From Acidovorax sp. KKS102 (lineage in GTDB: Bacteria > Pseudomonadota > Gammaproteobacteria > Burkholderiales > Burkholderiaceae_C): a DNA stretch of 64,000 nucleotides. The DNA lies in assembly GCF_000302535.1 (NCBI RefSeq), contig NC_018708.1, positions 1,922,001-1,986,000 of the forward strand, given 5' to 3'. Below the pieces are notes generated by a model that did no database searches, had not been told where the DNA came from, and was given only the letters and a program-made list of their open reading frames with translations. This document shows, piece after piece, positions 53,961-62,922 of the stretch. Made by a program: the position numbers and the translations under genes. How positions within the stretch are numbered: position 1 is the first letter of the stretch; each line of letters opens with the position of its first letter.

Positions 53961-55303
53961 GTTTGCTCGATCTGCAGGCTGATGTTGAGCACCGTGTCAT
54001 CCCGGAGTGCCCCGTGCCAGACCATCAGCCCGACCGGGAGTTCCCCTTGCACATGGCAGGGCAGGGACAGCGCGCAGCCGTCCAGCAGGTTGACCACGCT
54101 GGTGTTGCGCAGCAGCAGGTTGTTCACGCGGAAGAACTCGGCATCGCGGGCTGCGTCCTGGGCCTTGTCCACACCATCTGCGGGGGCGACATCGGCCAGC
54201 AGTGGCGCCACGATGGGCACGGTGGGGGAGAGCAGGGCGTCGTAGGGCTCCATGTCGGCGAGCATGCGCGCAATCCATTGCTGGCGCGCCTGCAGCAGGT
54301 CGATGTATTCCCAGGCCATCAGCGTGGCGCCTTTTTCGATGCGCATGCGCACCCGGGGGTCGTAGCGGTCGCCTGCGCGCTGCAGCAGCGCGCGGTGCCA
54401 CGCGTAGGCCTCGGGGGCGGCAAAGCCGTAGGCGGGCTGCTCCAGCACGGCGGGCAGGGCGATGGTGTCGATCTGGGCGCCCGCCTGGCGCAAGGCTTCC
54501 ACACTGCGCTCAAAGGCGCGGGCCACGGTGGTGTCCAGCCCGTCGAGGAGGAGGGTGGATGGGACGGCCAGCCGGTATTGCGACAGCGGCGCCAGGCTGC
54601 GCGTCACGCGCCGGGCGGCCAGCACCTCGTGCGCCACGATGGCGTCGCGCACGGTGCGCGTGATGGCGCAGGCGGTGTCCAGGGTGGTGGACAGCGGCAC
54701 GGCGCCTGCGGTCGGCACCAGCCGGGCCGTGTTCTTGAAACCCACAATGCCATTGAGGGCGGCGGGAATGCGGATGGACCCTCCGGTGTCCGACCCCAGC
54801 CCGATGAACGCCGCGCCGGTGGCCACCGACACCCCAGCGCCGGACGAAGACCCGCCGGGCACCCGGGGCGCGCCGGGCAGGGCGCCAAACCGGTTATCCC
54901 AGGCAGCGGGCGTGCCGTAGTGGGGGTTGACGCCTACGCCGGAGAAGGCGAATTCCACCATGTTGGTGCGGCCGATCAGGCTGGCGCCCGCTGCGCGCAG
55001 TCGGGCTACAGCCGGGCAGTCCTCGGCGGCTGCAGGAGCGTCTGCGAGCGCGGTAGAACCCGCCGGAGTCGGTTGCCCGGCGATGTCAAACAAGTCCTTC
55101 ACCGACACGGCCAGTCCGGCAAGAGGCAACTGGGCCACACCCGGCTGCACCGCCGTGGTGCGTGCTTCGTCAAACAGCGTGCGGACAAAGCTGTGGGTGT
55201 TGGATGCAGCCTGGGCGGCGTCGATGCAGCGCTCCAGCTCGGCGGGCGCGGTGGTGGCGCCGTCCCGCAGTTGCTCACGGGTGGCGATCAGGTCAGGGAG
55301 CAT
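53948..55303 (-). CDS. Amidase signature family protein
   Basis: The chosen start ([18 protein letters not shown]) gives 451 residues. The amidase signature catalytic triad is visible: Lys in [12 protein letters not shown], cis-Ser in [14 protein letters not shown], and nucleophile Ser in [14 protein letters not shown]. It hydrolyses an unknown amide. GatA is unlikely because gatB and gatC are absent. The ATG overlaps the rpsB promoter region on the other strand, and the stop codon comes from the repeat. Confidence 0.85.
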   Translation of the reverse strand: MLPDLIATREQLRDGATTAPAELERCIDAAQAASNTHSFVRTLFDEARTTAVQPGVAQLPLAGLAVSVKDLFDIAGQPTPAGSTALADAPAAAEDCPAVARLRAAGASLIGRTNMVEFAFSGVGVNPHYGTPAAWDNRFGALPGAPRVPGGSSSGAGVSVATGAAFIGLGSDTGGSIRIPAALNGIVGFKNTARLVPTAGAVPLSTTLDTACAITRTVRDAIVAHEVLAARRVTRSLAPLSQYRLAVPSTLLLDGLDTTVARAFERSVEALRQAGAQIDTIALPAVLEQPAYGFAAPEAYAWHRALLQRAGDRYDPRVRMRIEKGATLMAWEYIDLLQARQQWIARMLADMEPYDALLSPTVPIVAPLLADVAPADGVDKAQDAARDAEFFRVNNLLLRNTSVVNLLDGCALSLPCHVQGELPVGLMVWHGALRDDTVLNISLQIEQTLQK

Positions 55304-55311
55304 GGGTGTGC

Positions 55312-55490
55312 TAGAATCTTTGGGTTTTGCTGGGAGCAGTAGCGCAGTGGTGCAAAGTTTGCACAACCCGCGTGGCCGCTGCGGCAAGACCAATCGCAAA
55401 GCAGCCCTGTCAAGGTGTTGCGGTGTTCGTGAGGATCACGGCACTGCAAATATTGGGGCTGATTTTAGACCTAACCTTTGGAGTATTTTT
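55312..55490 (+). promoter_or_regulatory. rpsB promoter (-10 TAGAAT) and long structured leader
   Basis: TAGAAT at 55312-55317 is a likely -10; no clear -35 is seen. The roughly 170-base leader includes a GTGCAAA/TTTGCAC hairpin and a GGAG before the ATG, and has no gene. Ribosomal-protein leaders often bind their product for feedback, so S2 autocontrol is plausible but unproven. Confidence 0.45.
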
Positions 55491-56243
55491 ATGTCCGTTA
55501 CCATGCGCGAAATGCTGGAAGCCGGTGTCCACTTCGGTCACCAAACCCGCTTCTGGAACCCCAAGATGGCCCCCTACATCTTCGGCCATCGCAACAAGAT
55601 TCACATCATCAACCTGGAAAAGTCGCTGCCACTGTTCCAGGAAGCCCAAAAGTTCGCCAAGCAACTGGCTGCCAACCGCGGCACGATCCTGATGGTCGGC
55701 ACGAAGCGCCAAGCCCGTGAAATCCTGGCCACCGAAGCGCAACGCGCTGGCGTGCCTTTCGTGGACCAGCGCTGGCTGGGCGGCATGCTGACGAACTTCA
55801 AGACCGTGAAGACTTCGATCAAGCGCCTGAAGGACATGAAGGCCCAGCAAGAAGCTGGCCTCGAAAACCTGAGCAAGAAGGAGCAACTGACGTTCTCCCG
55901 CGAAATCGAAAAGCTCGAAAAGGACATCGGCGGCATCCAGGATATGGCTGCTCTGCCCGACGCCATCTTCATCATCGACGTGGGCTTCCACAAGATCGCC
56001 GTGGCTGAAGCCAAGAAGCTGGGCATTCCGCTGATCGGTGTGGTGGATACCAACCACTCGCCCGAAGGCATTGACTACGTGATCCCCGGCAACGACGACT
56101 CGGCCAAGGCCGTGACGCTGTATGCCCGTGGCATCGCTGACGCGATCATCGAAGGCCGCGCCAACGCCGTGAACGAAGTCGTGAAGGCCGCCGCTGGCGA
56201 GAGCACCGACGAATTCGTGGAAGTGCAAGAAGCCGCTGCCTGA
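55491..56243 (+). CDS. rpsB: 30S ribosomal protein S2
   Basis: The 250-residue protein begins [26 protein letters not shown], the S2 signature. [33 protein letters not shown] and the second signature [33 protein letters not shown] follow. It is required to bind S1 and form the mRNA channel. It heads the cluster with tsf. GGAG lies ten bases upstream of the ATG. Confidence 0.99.
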   Translation: MSVTMREMLEAGVHFGHQTRFWNPKMAPYIFGHRNKIHIINLEKSLPLFQEAQKFAKQLAANRGTILMVGTKRQAREILATEAQRAGVPFVDQRWLGGMLTNFKTVKTSIKRLKDMKAQQEAGLENLSKKEQLTFSREIEKLEKDIGGIQDMAALPDAIFIIDVGFHKIAVAEAKKLGIPLIGVVDTNHSPEGIDYVIPGNDDSAKAVTLYARGIADAIIEGRANAVNEVVKAAAGESTDEFVEVQEAAA

Positions 56244-56276
56244 TAGCCCGGCTGCGCGATCCGTCGCGAACAAAAG

Positions 56277-56306
56277 CGGGGCCCCTGGTGAGCCCCCTTT
56301 TTTTTA
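56277..56306 (+). terminator. Terminator/attenuator between rpsB and tsf
   Basis: GGGGC...GCCCC with a T8 tract directly before tsf looks like a Rho-independent terminator. Partial read-through would set the S2 to EF-Ts ratio. Confidence 0.7.
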
Positions 56307-56349
56307 GCCCGAATCTGAACTGACTGAACTGAACACTGAAGGAATAAAG

Positions 56350-57276
56350 ATGGCTGCAATTACCGCAAGCATGGTGGCTGAACTGCGTGGCAAGACCGAT
56401 GCCCCCATGATGGAATGCAAGAAGGCACTGACCGAAGCCGACGGCGACATGGCCAAGGCGGAAGAGCTGCTGCGCGTCAAGCTGGGCACCAAGGCTGGCA
56501 AGGCCGCATCGCGCGTCACGGCGGAAGGCGTGGTCGCCAGCTACATCGACGGCACGACCGGTGCTCTGGTCGAAGTCAACAGCGAAACCGACTTCGTCTC
56601 CAAGAACGACAGCTTCATCGCCATGGCCAACGCCGCTGCCAAGCTGGTGGCACTGCACAACCCCGCCACGGTGGAAGCCCTGGGTGCGCTGCCCTACGAG
56701 CAAGACAGCTTCGGCCCCACGCTGGAAGATGTGCGTAAGGGCCTGATCGGCAAGATCGGCGAGAACATGTCGTTCCGCCGCTTCAAGCGCTTCAGCGGCT
56801 CCAACCTGGCTGCCTACCTGCACGGCTCGCGCATTGGTGTGGTCGTCGAGTTCGACGGCGACGCCACTGCCGCCAAGGACGTCGCCATGCACGTGGCCGC
56901 CATGAAGCCCGTGGCCCTGACCAGCGCCGACGTGCCCGCCGACCTGATCGCCAAAGAGCGCTCGGTGGCTGAAGGCAAGGCCGACGAAGCCAACAAGGAA
57001 CTCGTGGCAGCTGGCAAGCCCGCACAAAGCGCCGAAATCACGGCCAAGCGCATCGACGGCGCTGTGCAGAAGTACCTCAAGGAAGTCTCGCTGGCCGACC
57101 AGGTCTTCGTGAAGGCGGCCGACGGCAAGCAAACCGTGGCCCAGATGCTCAAGGCCGCCAACACCAACGTGAAGGGCTTCACCCTGTACGTGGTGGGCGA
57201 AGGCATTGAGAAGAAGGTCGACGACTTCGCTGCTGAAGTGGCTGCCCAGGTGGCTGCCGCCAAGGCCGCTGCCTGA
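56350..57276 (+). CDS. tsf: Elongation factor Ts
   Basis: The 308-residue guanine-nucleotide exchange factor recycles EF-Tu. It starts [34 protein letters not shown] and has [19 protein letters not shown], the contact region for EF-Tu, plus [34 protein letters not shown] precedes the ATG. It is downstream of the rpsB terminator. Confidence 0.99.
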   Translation: MAAITASMVAELRGKTDAPMMECKKALTEADGDMAKAEELLRVKLGTKAGKAASRVTAEGVVASYIDGTTGALVEVNSETDFVSKNDSFIAMANAAAKLVALHNPATVEALGALPYEQDSFGPTLEDVRKGLIGKIGENMSFRRFKRFSGSNLAAYLHGSRIGVVVEFDGDATAAKDVAMHVAAMKPVALTSADVPADLIAKERSVAEGKADEANKELVAAGKPAQSAEITAKRIDGAVQKYLKEVSLADQVFVKAADGKQTVAQMLKAANTNVKGFTLYVVGEGIEKKVDDFAAEVAAQVAAAKAAA

Positions 57277-57335
57277 TCGTTCCCTGCAGTAACCACCCCA
57301 CCCAAGCCTCGCACCACTTACCGGAGAGATTTCCC

Positions 57336-58058
57336 ATGTCCCACGCCGCACCAGCCCACAAGCGCATTCTGCTCAAGCTGTCTGGTGAGGCGCTGATGGG
57401 GGATGACTCCTTCGGTATCAACCGCGCCACCATCGTGCGCATGGTCGAGGAGATCGCCGAAGTGACCCGCCTGGGTGTCCAGGTGGCCGTGGTGATCGGT
57501 GGGGGCAATATCTTCCGTGGCGTCGCCGGGGGCTCGGTCGGTATGGACCGTGCCACTGCCGACTACATGGGCATGCTGGCCACCGTGATGAACGCCCTGG
57601 CCCTGGCCGATGCCATGGACAAGCAGGGCCTGGTGGCCCGCGTGATGTCCGCCATCGCCATCGAGCAGGTGGTTGAGCCCTATGTGCGCCCCAAGGCCTT
57701 GCAATACCTCGAAGAGGGCAAGGTCGTTGTGTTTGCCGCAGGCACGGGCAATCCCTTTTTCACCACGGACACCGCCGCAGCGTTGCGCGGTGCGGAGATC
57801 GGGGCCGAGCTGGTGCTCAAGGCCACCAAGGTGGACGGCGTTTATACTGCCGACCCCCAGAAGGACCCCACCGCCACGCGCTACACCAAGCTGAGTTTTG
57901 ACGAGGCCATGTCCCGCAACCTGGGCATCATGGATGCGACCGCTTTTGCCTTGTGCCGCGACCAGAAGCTGCCGGTGAAGGTGTTCTCGATCATCAAGCA
58001 TGGCGCCCTGAAGCGCGTGGTGATGGGCGAGGACGAGGGTACGCTGGTTTACGCTTGA
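57336..58058 (+). CDS. pyrH: UMP kinase
   Basis: The 240-residue enzyme phosphorylates UMP to UDP. The family opening [35 protein letters not shown] and [23 protein letters not shown] are present. [20 protein letters not shown] and [15 protein letters not shown] close the active site. It is a typical bacterial hexameric PyrH. CGGAGAG lies before the ATG. Confidence 0.98.
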   Translation: MSHAAPAHKRILLKLSGEALMGDDSFGINRATIVRMVEEIAEVTRLGVQVAVVIGGGNIFRGVAGGSVGMDRATADYMGMLATVMNALALADAMDKQGLVARVMSAIAIEQVVEPYVRPKALQYLEEGKVVVFAAGTGNPFFTTDTAAALRGAEIGAELVLKATKVDGVYTADPQKDPTATRYTKLSFDEAMSRNLGIMDATAFALCRDQKLPVKVFSIIKHGALKRVVMGEDEGTLVYA

Positions 58059-58070
58059 TCACGATGGATG

Positions 58071-58091
58071 GACCCGCACCGGATGCGGGTC
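58071..58091 (+). other. Intergenic hairpin between pyrH and frr
   Basis: GACCCGCA / TGCGGGTC makes a perfect 8-bp stem with a five-base loop and no U-tract. It may stabilise or attenuate the transcript ahead of frr. Confidence 0.5.
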
Positions 58092-58107
58092 GGCCCCAGG
58101 AGAAAAC

Positions 58108-58668
58108 ATGACGATTGCCGACATCAAGAAAACCGCTGAAACCAAGATGGACCAGTCCATCACAGCGTTCAAGAACAACCTGCAGAAGATCCGCACGGGC
58201 CGTGCCAACCCCGCACTGCTCGATACGGTGCAAGTGGAGTACTACGGCTCCATGGTGCCTCTGAGCCAGGTGGCCAACGTGGCGCTGATCGACTCGCGCA
58301 CTATCAGCGTGCAGCCCTGGGAAAAGGGCATGGGCGCCAAGATTGAAAAGGCCATTCGCGAAAGCGACCTGGGTTTGAACCCGGCTTCCATGGGCGACCT
58401 GATCCGCGTGCCCATGCCCCCGATGAGCGAAGAGCGCCGCAAGGAAATGACCAAGCTCGCTCGCAACGAGGGCGAGAGCGCCAAGATCGCCGTGCGCAAC
58501 CTGCGCCGCGATGCCAACGAGTCCGTCAAGAAGCTGGTCAAGGACAAGCTCGCGTCCGAAGATGACCAGAAGCGCGCCGAAACCGACGTGCAAAAGTTCA
58601 CCGACAAGCACATCGCCGAGATCGATGCGCTGGTGGCGGCCAAAGAGCAGGAAATCATGGCGGTTTGA
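58108..58668 (+). CDS. frr: Ribosome recycling factor
   Basis: The 186-residue factor splits post-termination ribosomes together with EF-G. Typical blocks are [77 protein letters not shown] and [21 protein letters not shown] precedes the ATG. It is the next gene after pyrH, as in most bacteria. Confidence 0.99.
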   Translation: MTIADIKKTAETKMDQSITAFKNNLQKIRTGRANPALLDTVQVEYYGSMVPLSQVANVALIDSRTISVQPWEKGMGAKIEKAIRESDLGLNPASMGDLIRVPMPPMSEERRKEMTKLARNEGESAKIAVRNLRRDANESVKKLVKDKLASEDDQKRAETDVQKFTDKHIAEIDALVAAKEQEIMAV

Positions 58669-58691
58669 GCCCCCAGGGCTTGAACATTTCC

Positions 58692-59423
58692 ATGTCTGCA
58701 TCTCCGGTGGTTCCGCACCACATTGCCATCGTCATGGATGGCAACGGCCGATGGGCCACGCGCCGCTTTTTGCCGCGCCTGGCGGGCCATAAACAAGGGG
58801 TTGACTCACTGCGCCGCTGCGCACGCGCTTGCGTGCAGCGCGGCGTGCGTGTGCTCACCGTTTTTGCCTTCTCTTCTGAAAATTGGAATCGCCCTGCCGA
58901 CGAGGTCTCCGGCCTCATGGAACTGCTGGCGATGGCCTTGGCGCGCGAGGTGCCGCAGCTCAAGAAGGACGGTGTGCGCCTTCATTTTGTGGGCGAGCGG
59001 GACAGCCTTTCGCCCAAGGTACGAGACGGTCTGGGTCAGGCCGAAGCGGCCACGGCGAACAACACGCGCCTGGTGCTCAACGTCTGCTTCAACTACGGAG
59101 GCCGTTGGGACATCGCCCAGGCGGCTGCGTCGCTGGCTGCGCGGGGTGAGCCCATCACGGAGGCCAGTCTGCACAGCGCGATGGGCCTCGCCCATGTGCC
59201 AGATCCCGATCTGGTGATCCGCACCGGGGGAGAGATGCGGATCAGCAACTTTTTGCTCTGGCAGTCGGCATACTCCGAGTTTTTCTTCAGCGACCGGTTG
59301 TGGCCCGATTTCGATGAGTCCGCCTTGGACGAAGCCATTGACGCCTTCAGCCGCCGCGAGCGCCGTTTTGGCAAAACCTCTGAACAGATTCTGTCCGCGC
59401 ATCCTGATCCGATGCCGGGTTGA
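58692..59423 (+). CDS. uppS: Undecaprenyl diphosphate synthase (cis-prenyltransferase)
   Basis: The 243-residue enzyme makes the C55 lipid carrier for cell-wall synthesis. Motifs are HHIAIVMDGNGRWATRR with the catalytic Asp, GHKQGVDSLRRC, LTVFAFSSENWNRP and RTGGEMRISNFLLWQSAYSEFFF. An upstream TTG overlapping frr is less likely than this ATG. The gene follows frr by 23 bases. Confidence 0.97.
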   Translation: MSASPVVPHHIAIVMDGNGRWATRRFLPRLAGHKQGVDSLRRCARACVQRGVRVLTVFAFSSENWNRPADEVSGLMELLAMALAREVPQLKKDGVRLHFVGERDSLSPKVRDGLGQAEAATANNTRLVLNVCFNYGGRWDIAQAAASLAARGEPITEASLHSAMGLAHVPDPDLVIRTGGEMRISNFLLWQSAYSEFFFSDRLWPDFDESALDEAIDAFSRRERRFGKTSEQILSAHPDPMPG

Positions 59424-59441
59424 GAACCTGAACAGGTTCTG
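59424..59441. other. Perfect palindrome between uppS and cdsA
   Basis: AGAACCTG AA CAGGTTCT lies directly after the uppS stop. Arms are 8 bp with a two-base centre, which suits a protein-binding operator better than an RNA hairpin. No regulator is known. Confidence 0.4.
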
Positions 59442-59450
59442 AAAGCCCCC

Positions 59451-60305
59451 ATGCTTCAACAGCGCGTCATCACCGCCTTGGTTCTGCTGGTCATTTTGCT
59501 GCCGGCGCTTTTCTACGCCAACACCGTCCCGTTCACGCTGGTGGTGCTGGTTTTGATGGCTGCCGGTGCCTGGGAATGGGGGCGTCTGAGCGGTTTTGGC
59601 CAGGCGGGCTCCGTGGCCGTGGGTGTGGCCTGTGTGGCCTTGTGTGCTGGGTCGTGGGCGTTGGGCTGGGTGGATCGTCCGTTGACAGCCCTCTGGGTGG
59701 TGGGCGGCGGGCTGTGGGTTCTGGCGGCTGCCTGGCTGCTCAAGGCCGGAGTGCCCGGCTGGCCCCGCATACCAGCCGGTGTGCGTCTGGTGGCTGGCGT
59801 GCTCGCCTTGTGGCTCGCGTGGCTGGCCGTGGTGCAGGCCCGCAATGTGGGCATCAACTTTTTGCTGTCGGTGCTGCTGCTGGTGTGGGTGGCGGACATC
59901 TTTGCCTACTTTGCGGGGCGCGCATTCGGGTTGCGGTTTACCAAGGGCAAGCTGGCGCCCTCGATCAGCCCCGGCAAGAGCTGGGAAGGTGTATGGGGCG
60001 GCCTGGCAGGGGTGATGGTGATGGCCTTCGTCTGGGTATTGGCGGATGCCCACTGGCAGGCGTCGGTGCCCAGTTTTTACAGCCGCATGGCGCAGCAGGG
60101 CTGGTGGTTGCTGGTGATTGCGGCGTTGTTCATGGTGGCCATGAGCGTGTCGGGTGACCTGGTGGAGTCGCTCATCAAGCGCAGCGCAGGAGTCAAGGAC
60201 AGCAGTGGCCTGTTGCCAGGGCACGGCGGCGTGCTCGACCGCGTGGATGCCTTGTTGCCCACACTGCCCCTGGCCATGATGCTCACGAGCCTGACAACCC
60301 TATGA
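59451..60305 (+). CDS. cdsA: Phosphatidate cytidylyltransferase
   Basis: The 284-residue inner-membrane enzyme makes CDP-diacylglycerol for phospholipid synthesis. It has about eight hydrophobic helices and the family signature near the C-terminus, SLIKRSAGVKDSSGLLPGHGGVLDRVDALLPTLP. PSISPGKSWEGVWGG is also typical. Its stop overlaps the dxr start (ATGA), so the two are coupled. Confidence 0.97.
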   Translation: MLQQRVITALVLLVILLPALFYANTVPFTLVVLVLMAAGAWEWGRLSGFGQAGSVAVGVACVALCAGSWALGWVDRPLTALWVVGGGLWVLAAAWLLKAGVPGWPRIPAGVRLVAGVLALWLAWLAVVQARNVGINFLLSVLLLVWVADIFAYFAGRAFGLRFTKGKLAPSISPGKSWEGVWGGLAGVMVMAFVWVLADAHWQASVPSFYSRMAQQGWWLLVIAALFMVAMSVSGDLVESLIKRSAGVKDSSGLLPGHGGVLDRVDALLPTLPLAMMLTSLTTL

Positions 60306-61483
60306 AGAAACAACGACTCACCGTTCTCGGTTCCACCGGCTCCATCGGGACCAGCACGCTGGATGTGGTGGCCTGCCACCCCGAGCGCTTCGAGGTGTTT
60401 GCCCTGAGTGCGGCGACGCAAGTGGATCTTTTGCTGGCGCAGTGCGCGCAGTTTCGCCCGCGTTATGCGGTGATGGCCAGCGCTCCGCATGCGGCTGTCT
60501 TGGCTGAAAAATTGCAGGCAAATGGCCTTCCAACGCAAGTCATTCAAGCGCAAGATGCTCTTGAAATGATAGCGTCGCACGATGATGTGGATGCCGTGAT
60601 GGCTGCCATCGTGGGGGCGGCCGGTCTTGCGCCCTGTCTGGCTGCGGCCCGTGCGGGCAAGCGATTGCTGCTGGCGAACAAGGAGGCCCTGGTGGTGGGC
60701 GGCGGGTTGTTCATGCAGACCGTGCGCGACGGTGGCGCCACGTTGCTGCCCATTGACAGCGAACACTCGGCCATCTTTCAGTGCCTGCCAGAAGACCCTG
60801 CCACCTGGTCTGACCGCGTGGACAGCATCCTGCTAACGGCTTCGGGCGGCCCGTTCCGCCAGCGGGACCCGTCCACGCTGTCACAGATCACCCCTGACCA
60901 GGCCTGTGCGCACCCCAACTTCTCGATGGGACGCAAGATTTCCGTGGATTCGGCCACGATGATGAACAAGGCGCTGGAGGTTATCGAGGCCCGCTGGCTG
61001 TTTGACCTGCACCCAGACCAGATCAAGGTGGTCATCCACCCGCAGCAGATCATCCACTCCATGGTGCAGTTCAAGGATGCCTCCATCCTGGCGCAGTTGG
61101 GTACCCCTGACATGCGCGTGCCGATTGCCTGCGGCCTGTCCTGGCCCGAGCGCATCACCAGCGGGGCCAGCAAGCTGGATTTCTCGACCCTGAGCGCCCT
61201 CGCGTTTGAAGACGCGGACGCCGTTCGCTTCCCAGGTCTGCACCTGTCCTGGCAGGCATTGAAGGCGGCCGAGGGGACCACTGCCGTGCTGAATGCGGCG
61301 AACGAGGTGGCTGTGGGCGCCTTTTTGTCCGGACGGCTGCGTTTTGACCATATTCACTCGGTCAACCTTGCAACTTTGGACGCCGTTTCGCCCTCCAAGC
61401 CCGATTCGCTGGCTGCATTGCTGGATCTGGATACCCAGGCCCGCCATGCGGCAGAACATGTGGCGGGCCGTCTGGCTGCCTGA
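60302..61483 (+). CDS. dxr: 1-deoxy-D-xylulose 5-phosphate reductoisomerase
   Basis: The 393-residue enzyme makes MEP, the committed step of isoprenoid synthesis, and so feeds UppS. The NADPH motif is LTVLGSTGSIGTSTLDVV. MAAIVGAAGL, LLANKEALVVGG, LTASGGPFRQRDP and HPNFSMGRKISVDSATMMNKALEVIEA form the metal and substrate site. Residues about 74-92 are coded by a stretch resembling the interspersed repeats of this genome. The gene's length is normal. Confidence 0.97.
   Translation: MKKQRLTVLGSTGSIGTSTLDVVACHPERFEVFALSAATQVDLLLAQCAQFRPRYAVMASAPHAAVLAEKLQANGLPTQVIQAQDALEMIASHDDVDAVMAAIVGAAGLAPCLAAARAGKRLLLANKEALVVGGGLFMQTVRDGGATLLPIDSEHSAIFQCLPEDPATWSDRVDSILLTASGGPFRQRDPSTLSQITPDQACAHPNFSMGRKISVDSATMMNKALEVIEARWLFDLHPDQIKVVIHPQQIIHSMVQFKDASILAQLGTPDMRVPIACGLSWPERITSGASKLDFSTLSALAFEDADAVRFPGLHLSWQALKAAEGTTAVLNAANEVAVGAFLSGRLRFDHIHSVNLATLDAVSPSKPDSLAALLDLDTQARHAAEHVAGRLAA
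60521..60575 (+). repeat. Repeat-like segment inside dxr (copy 7, degenerate)
   Basis: GGCCTTCCAACGCAAGTCAT, TCAAGCGCAAGATGCTCTTG and AAATGATAGC align with the intergenic repeat pattern while coding in frame. Similarity may be chance, as the protein length is unchanged. Confidence 0.35.
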
Positions 61484-61512
61484 TTGCCGTCCCGTTCAGG
61501 AACTATCCATCC

Positions 61513-62877
61513 ATGCTGCTCACCATCGCTGCCTTCATTGTGGCCCTCGGTCTGTTGATTGCGGTGCACGAATATGGGCACTACCGCGTGGCGGTGGCCT
61601 GTGGGGTCAAGGTGCTGCGGTTCTCGGTGGGCTTTGGCAAGCCGTTGCTGCGCTGGCAGCCGCAGGGGTCTTCTACGGAGTTCGTGATCGGTGCGTTTCC
61701 CCTGGGGGGCTATGTGCGCATGCTGGACGAGCGTGAAGCGCCTGTCGCCGCAGAGGAGCGACACCTGGCCTTCAATACCCAGCCCCTGCGGTCGCGTGCA
61801 GCCATCGTTGCCGCCGGGCCCATCGCCAATTTGTTGCTGGCAGTGCTGCTGTACTCGGTGGTGAACTGGAACGGGGTGGAAGAACCCCGGGCCATTCTGG
61901 CGAGCCCGGTCGCAGGCTCGGTGGCGCAAAGTGCCGGTTTGCGGGGCGGTGAACTGGTAGAGCGCGCCGCATTGGGGGCAGAAGACCTGGAGCCGGTGCG
62001 TTCGTTTGAAGACCTGCGGTGGCTGCTGACCCGTGGTGCACTCGAGGGGCTCAATGTTCGCCTTGATGTGCAATCTGCCCAGGGTGCAGGCCACCGTGAG
62101 GTGGTTCTCGACATGTCCCGCATCGACAGCCGTGAGGCTGACGCCCAGCTGTTCCGCAAGGTCGGCATCCTGGGTCCCTGGACCCGCCCCGTGCTGGGCG
62201 AGGTCATGGCGCAAAGCGCTGCCGAGCGCTCCGGCCTGCGCGCCGGCGATCTGGTGCTCAAGGTGGGCCAGACCGATGTTGTGGACGGCCAGCAGCTGCG
62301 TGAGCTGATCCGGCAGTCGGTGCGTGGCAATGAGCCGGTGGCGCAGCCCTGGCGCGTGGAGCGCGGCGGTCAGGTGATCACGCTGGACGTGTTGCCTGAT
62401 GCCGTGATCGAACCTGGCAACACGGTGGGGCGCATTGGTGCCTATGTAGGGGCTGCGCCGGAGTTCGTGACGGTGGACTACGGCTTGGTCGATGGCCTGT
62501 GGGGCGGCGTGGTGAAGACCTGGGACGTGTCGTTGCTCACCTTGCGCATGATGGGGCGCATGGTGATCGGCGAGGCGTCGCTCAAGAACCTGAGTGGGCC
62601 CTTGACCATCGCCGACTATGCAGGCCGCTCGGCCAGCATGGGGCTGACGCAATACCTCATTTTTCTGGCCCTGATCAGCGTGAGCCTGGGGGTGCTGAAC
62701 CTGCTGCCGCTGCCTGTCTTGGACGGTGGGCACCTGATGTATTATCTTTGGGAGGGTGTCACGGGCAGGGGCGTGTCGGACGCATGGATGGAGCGGCTGC
62801 AGCGTGGAGGCGTTGCAGTCCTGCTGGTCATGATGTCCATAGCCCTGTTCAACGATATCACCCGGCTCTTTGGCTAA
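61513..62877 (+). CDS. rseP: RseP site-2 intramembrane metalloprotease
   Basis: The 454-residue membrane protein cleaves anti-sigma E and signal-peptide remnants in the membrane. The zinc motif HEYGH lies in LLIAVHEYGHYRVAVACGVK, followed by GFPLGGYVRMLDE-type sequence (AFPLGGYVRMLDEREAPV). Two PDZ domains occupy about 125-300. The second metal motif is NLLPLPVLDGGHLMYY. It precedes bamA, which fits its role in envelope stress. Confidence 0.97.
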   Translation: MLLTIAAFIVALGLLIAVHEYGHYRVAVACGVKVLRFSVGFGKPLLRWQPQGSSTEFVIGAFPLGGYVRMLDEREAPVAAEERHLAFNTQPLRSRAAIVAAGPIANLLLAVLLYSVVNWNGVEEPRAILASPVAGSVAQSAGLRGGELVERAALGAEDLEPVRSFEDLRWLLTRGALEGLNVRLDVQSAQGAGHREVVLDMSRIDSREADAQLFRKVGILGPWTRPVLGEVMAQSAAERSGLRAGDLVLKVGQTDVVDGQQLRELIRQSVRGNEPVAQPWRVERGGQVITLDVLPDAVIEPGNTVGRIGAYVGAAPEFVTVDYGLVDGLWGGVVKTWDVSLLTLRMMGRMVIGEASLKNLSGPLTIADYAGRSASMGLTQYLIFLALISVSLGVLNLLPLPVLDGGHLMYYLWEGVTGRGVSDAWMERLQRGGVAVLLVMMSIALFNDITRLFG

Positions 62878-62922
62878 CACTTTTGCCGCGCTTGCCCTGC
62901 AACTGCGGCTCCCGCTTCATTC

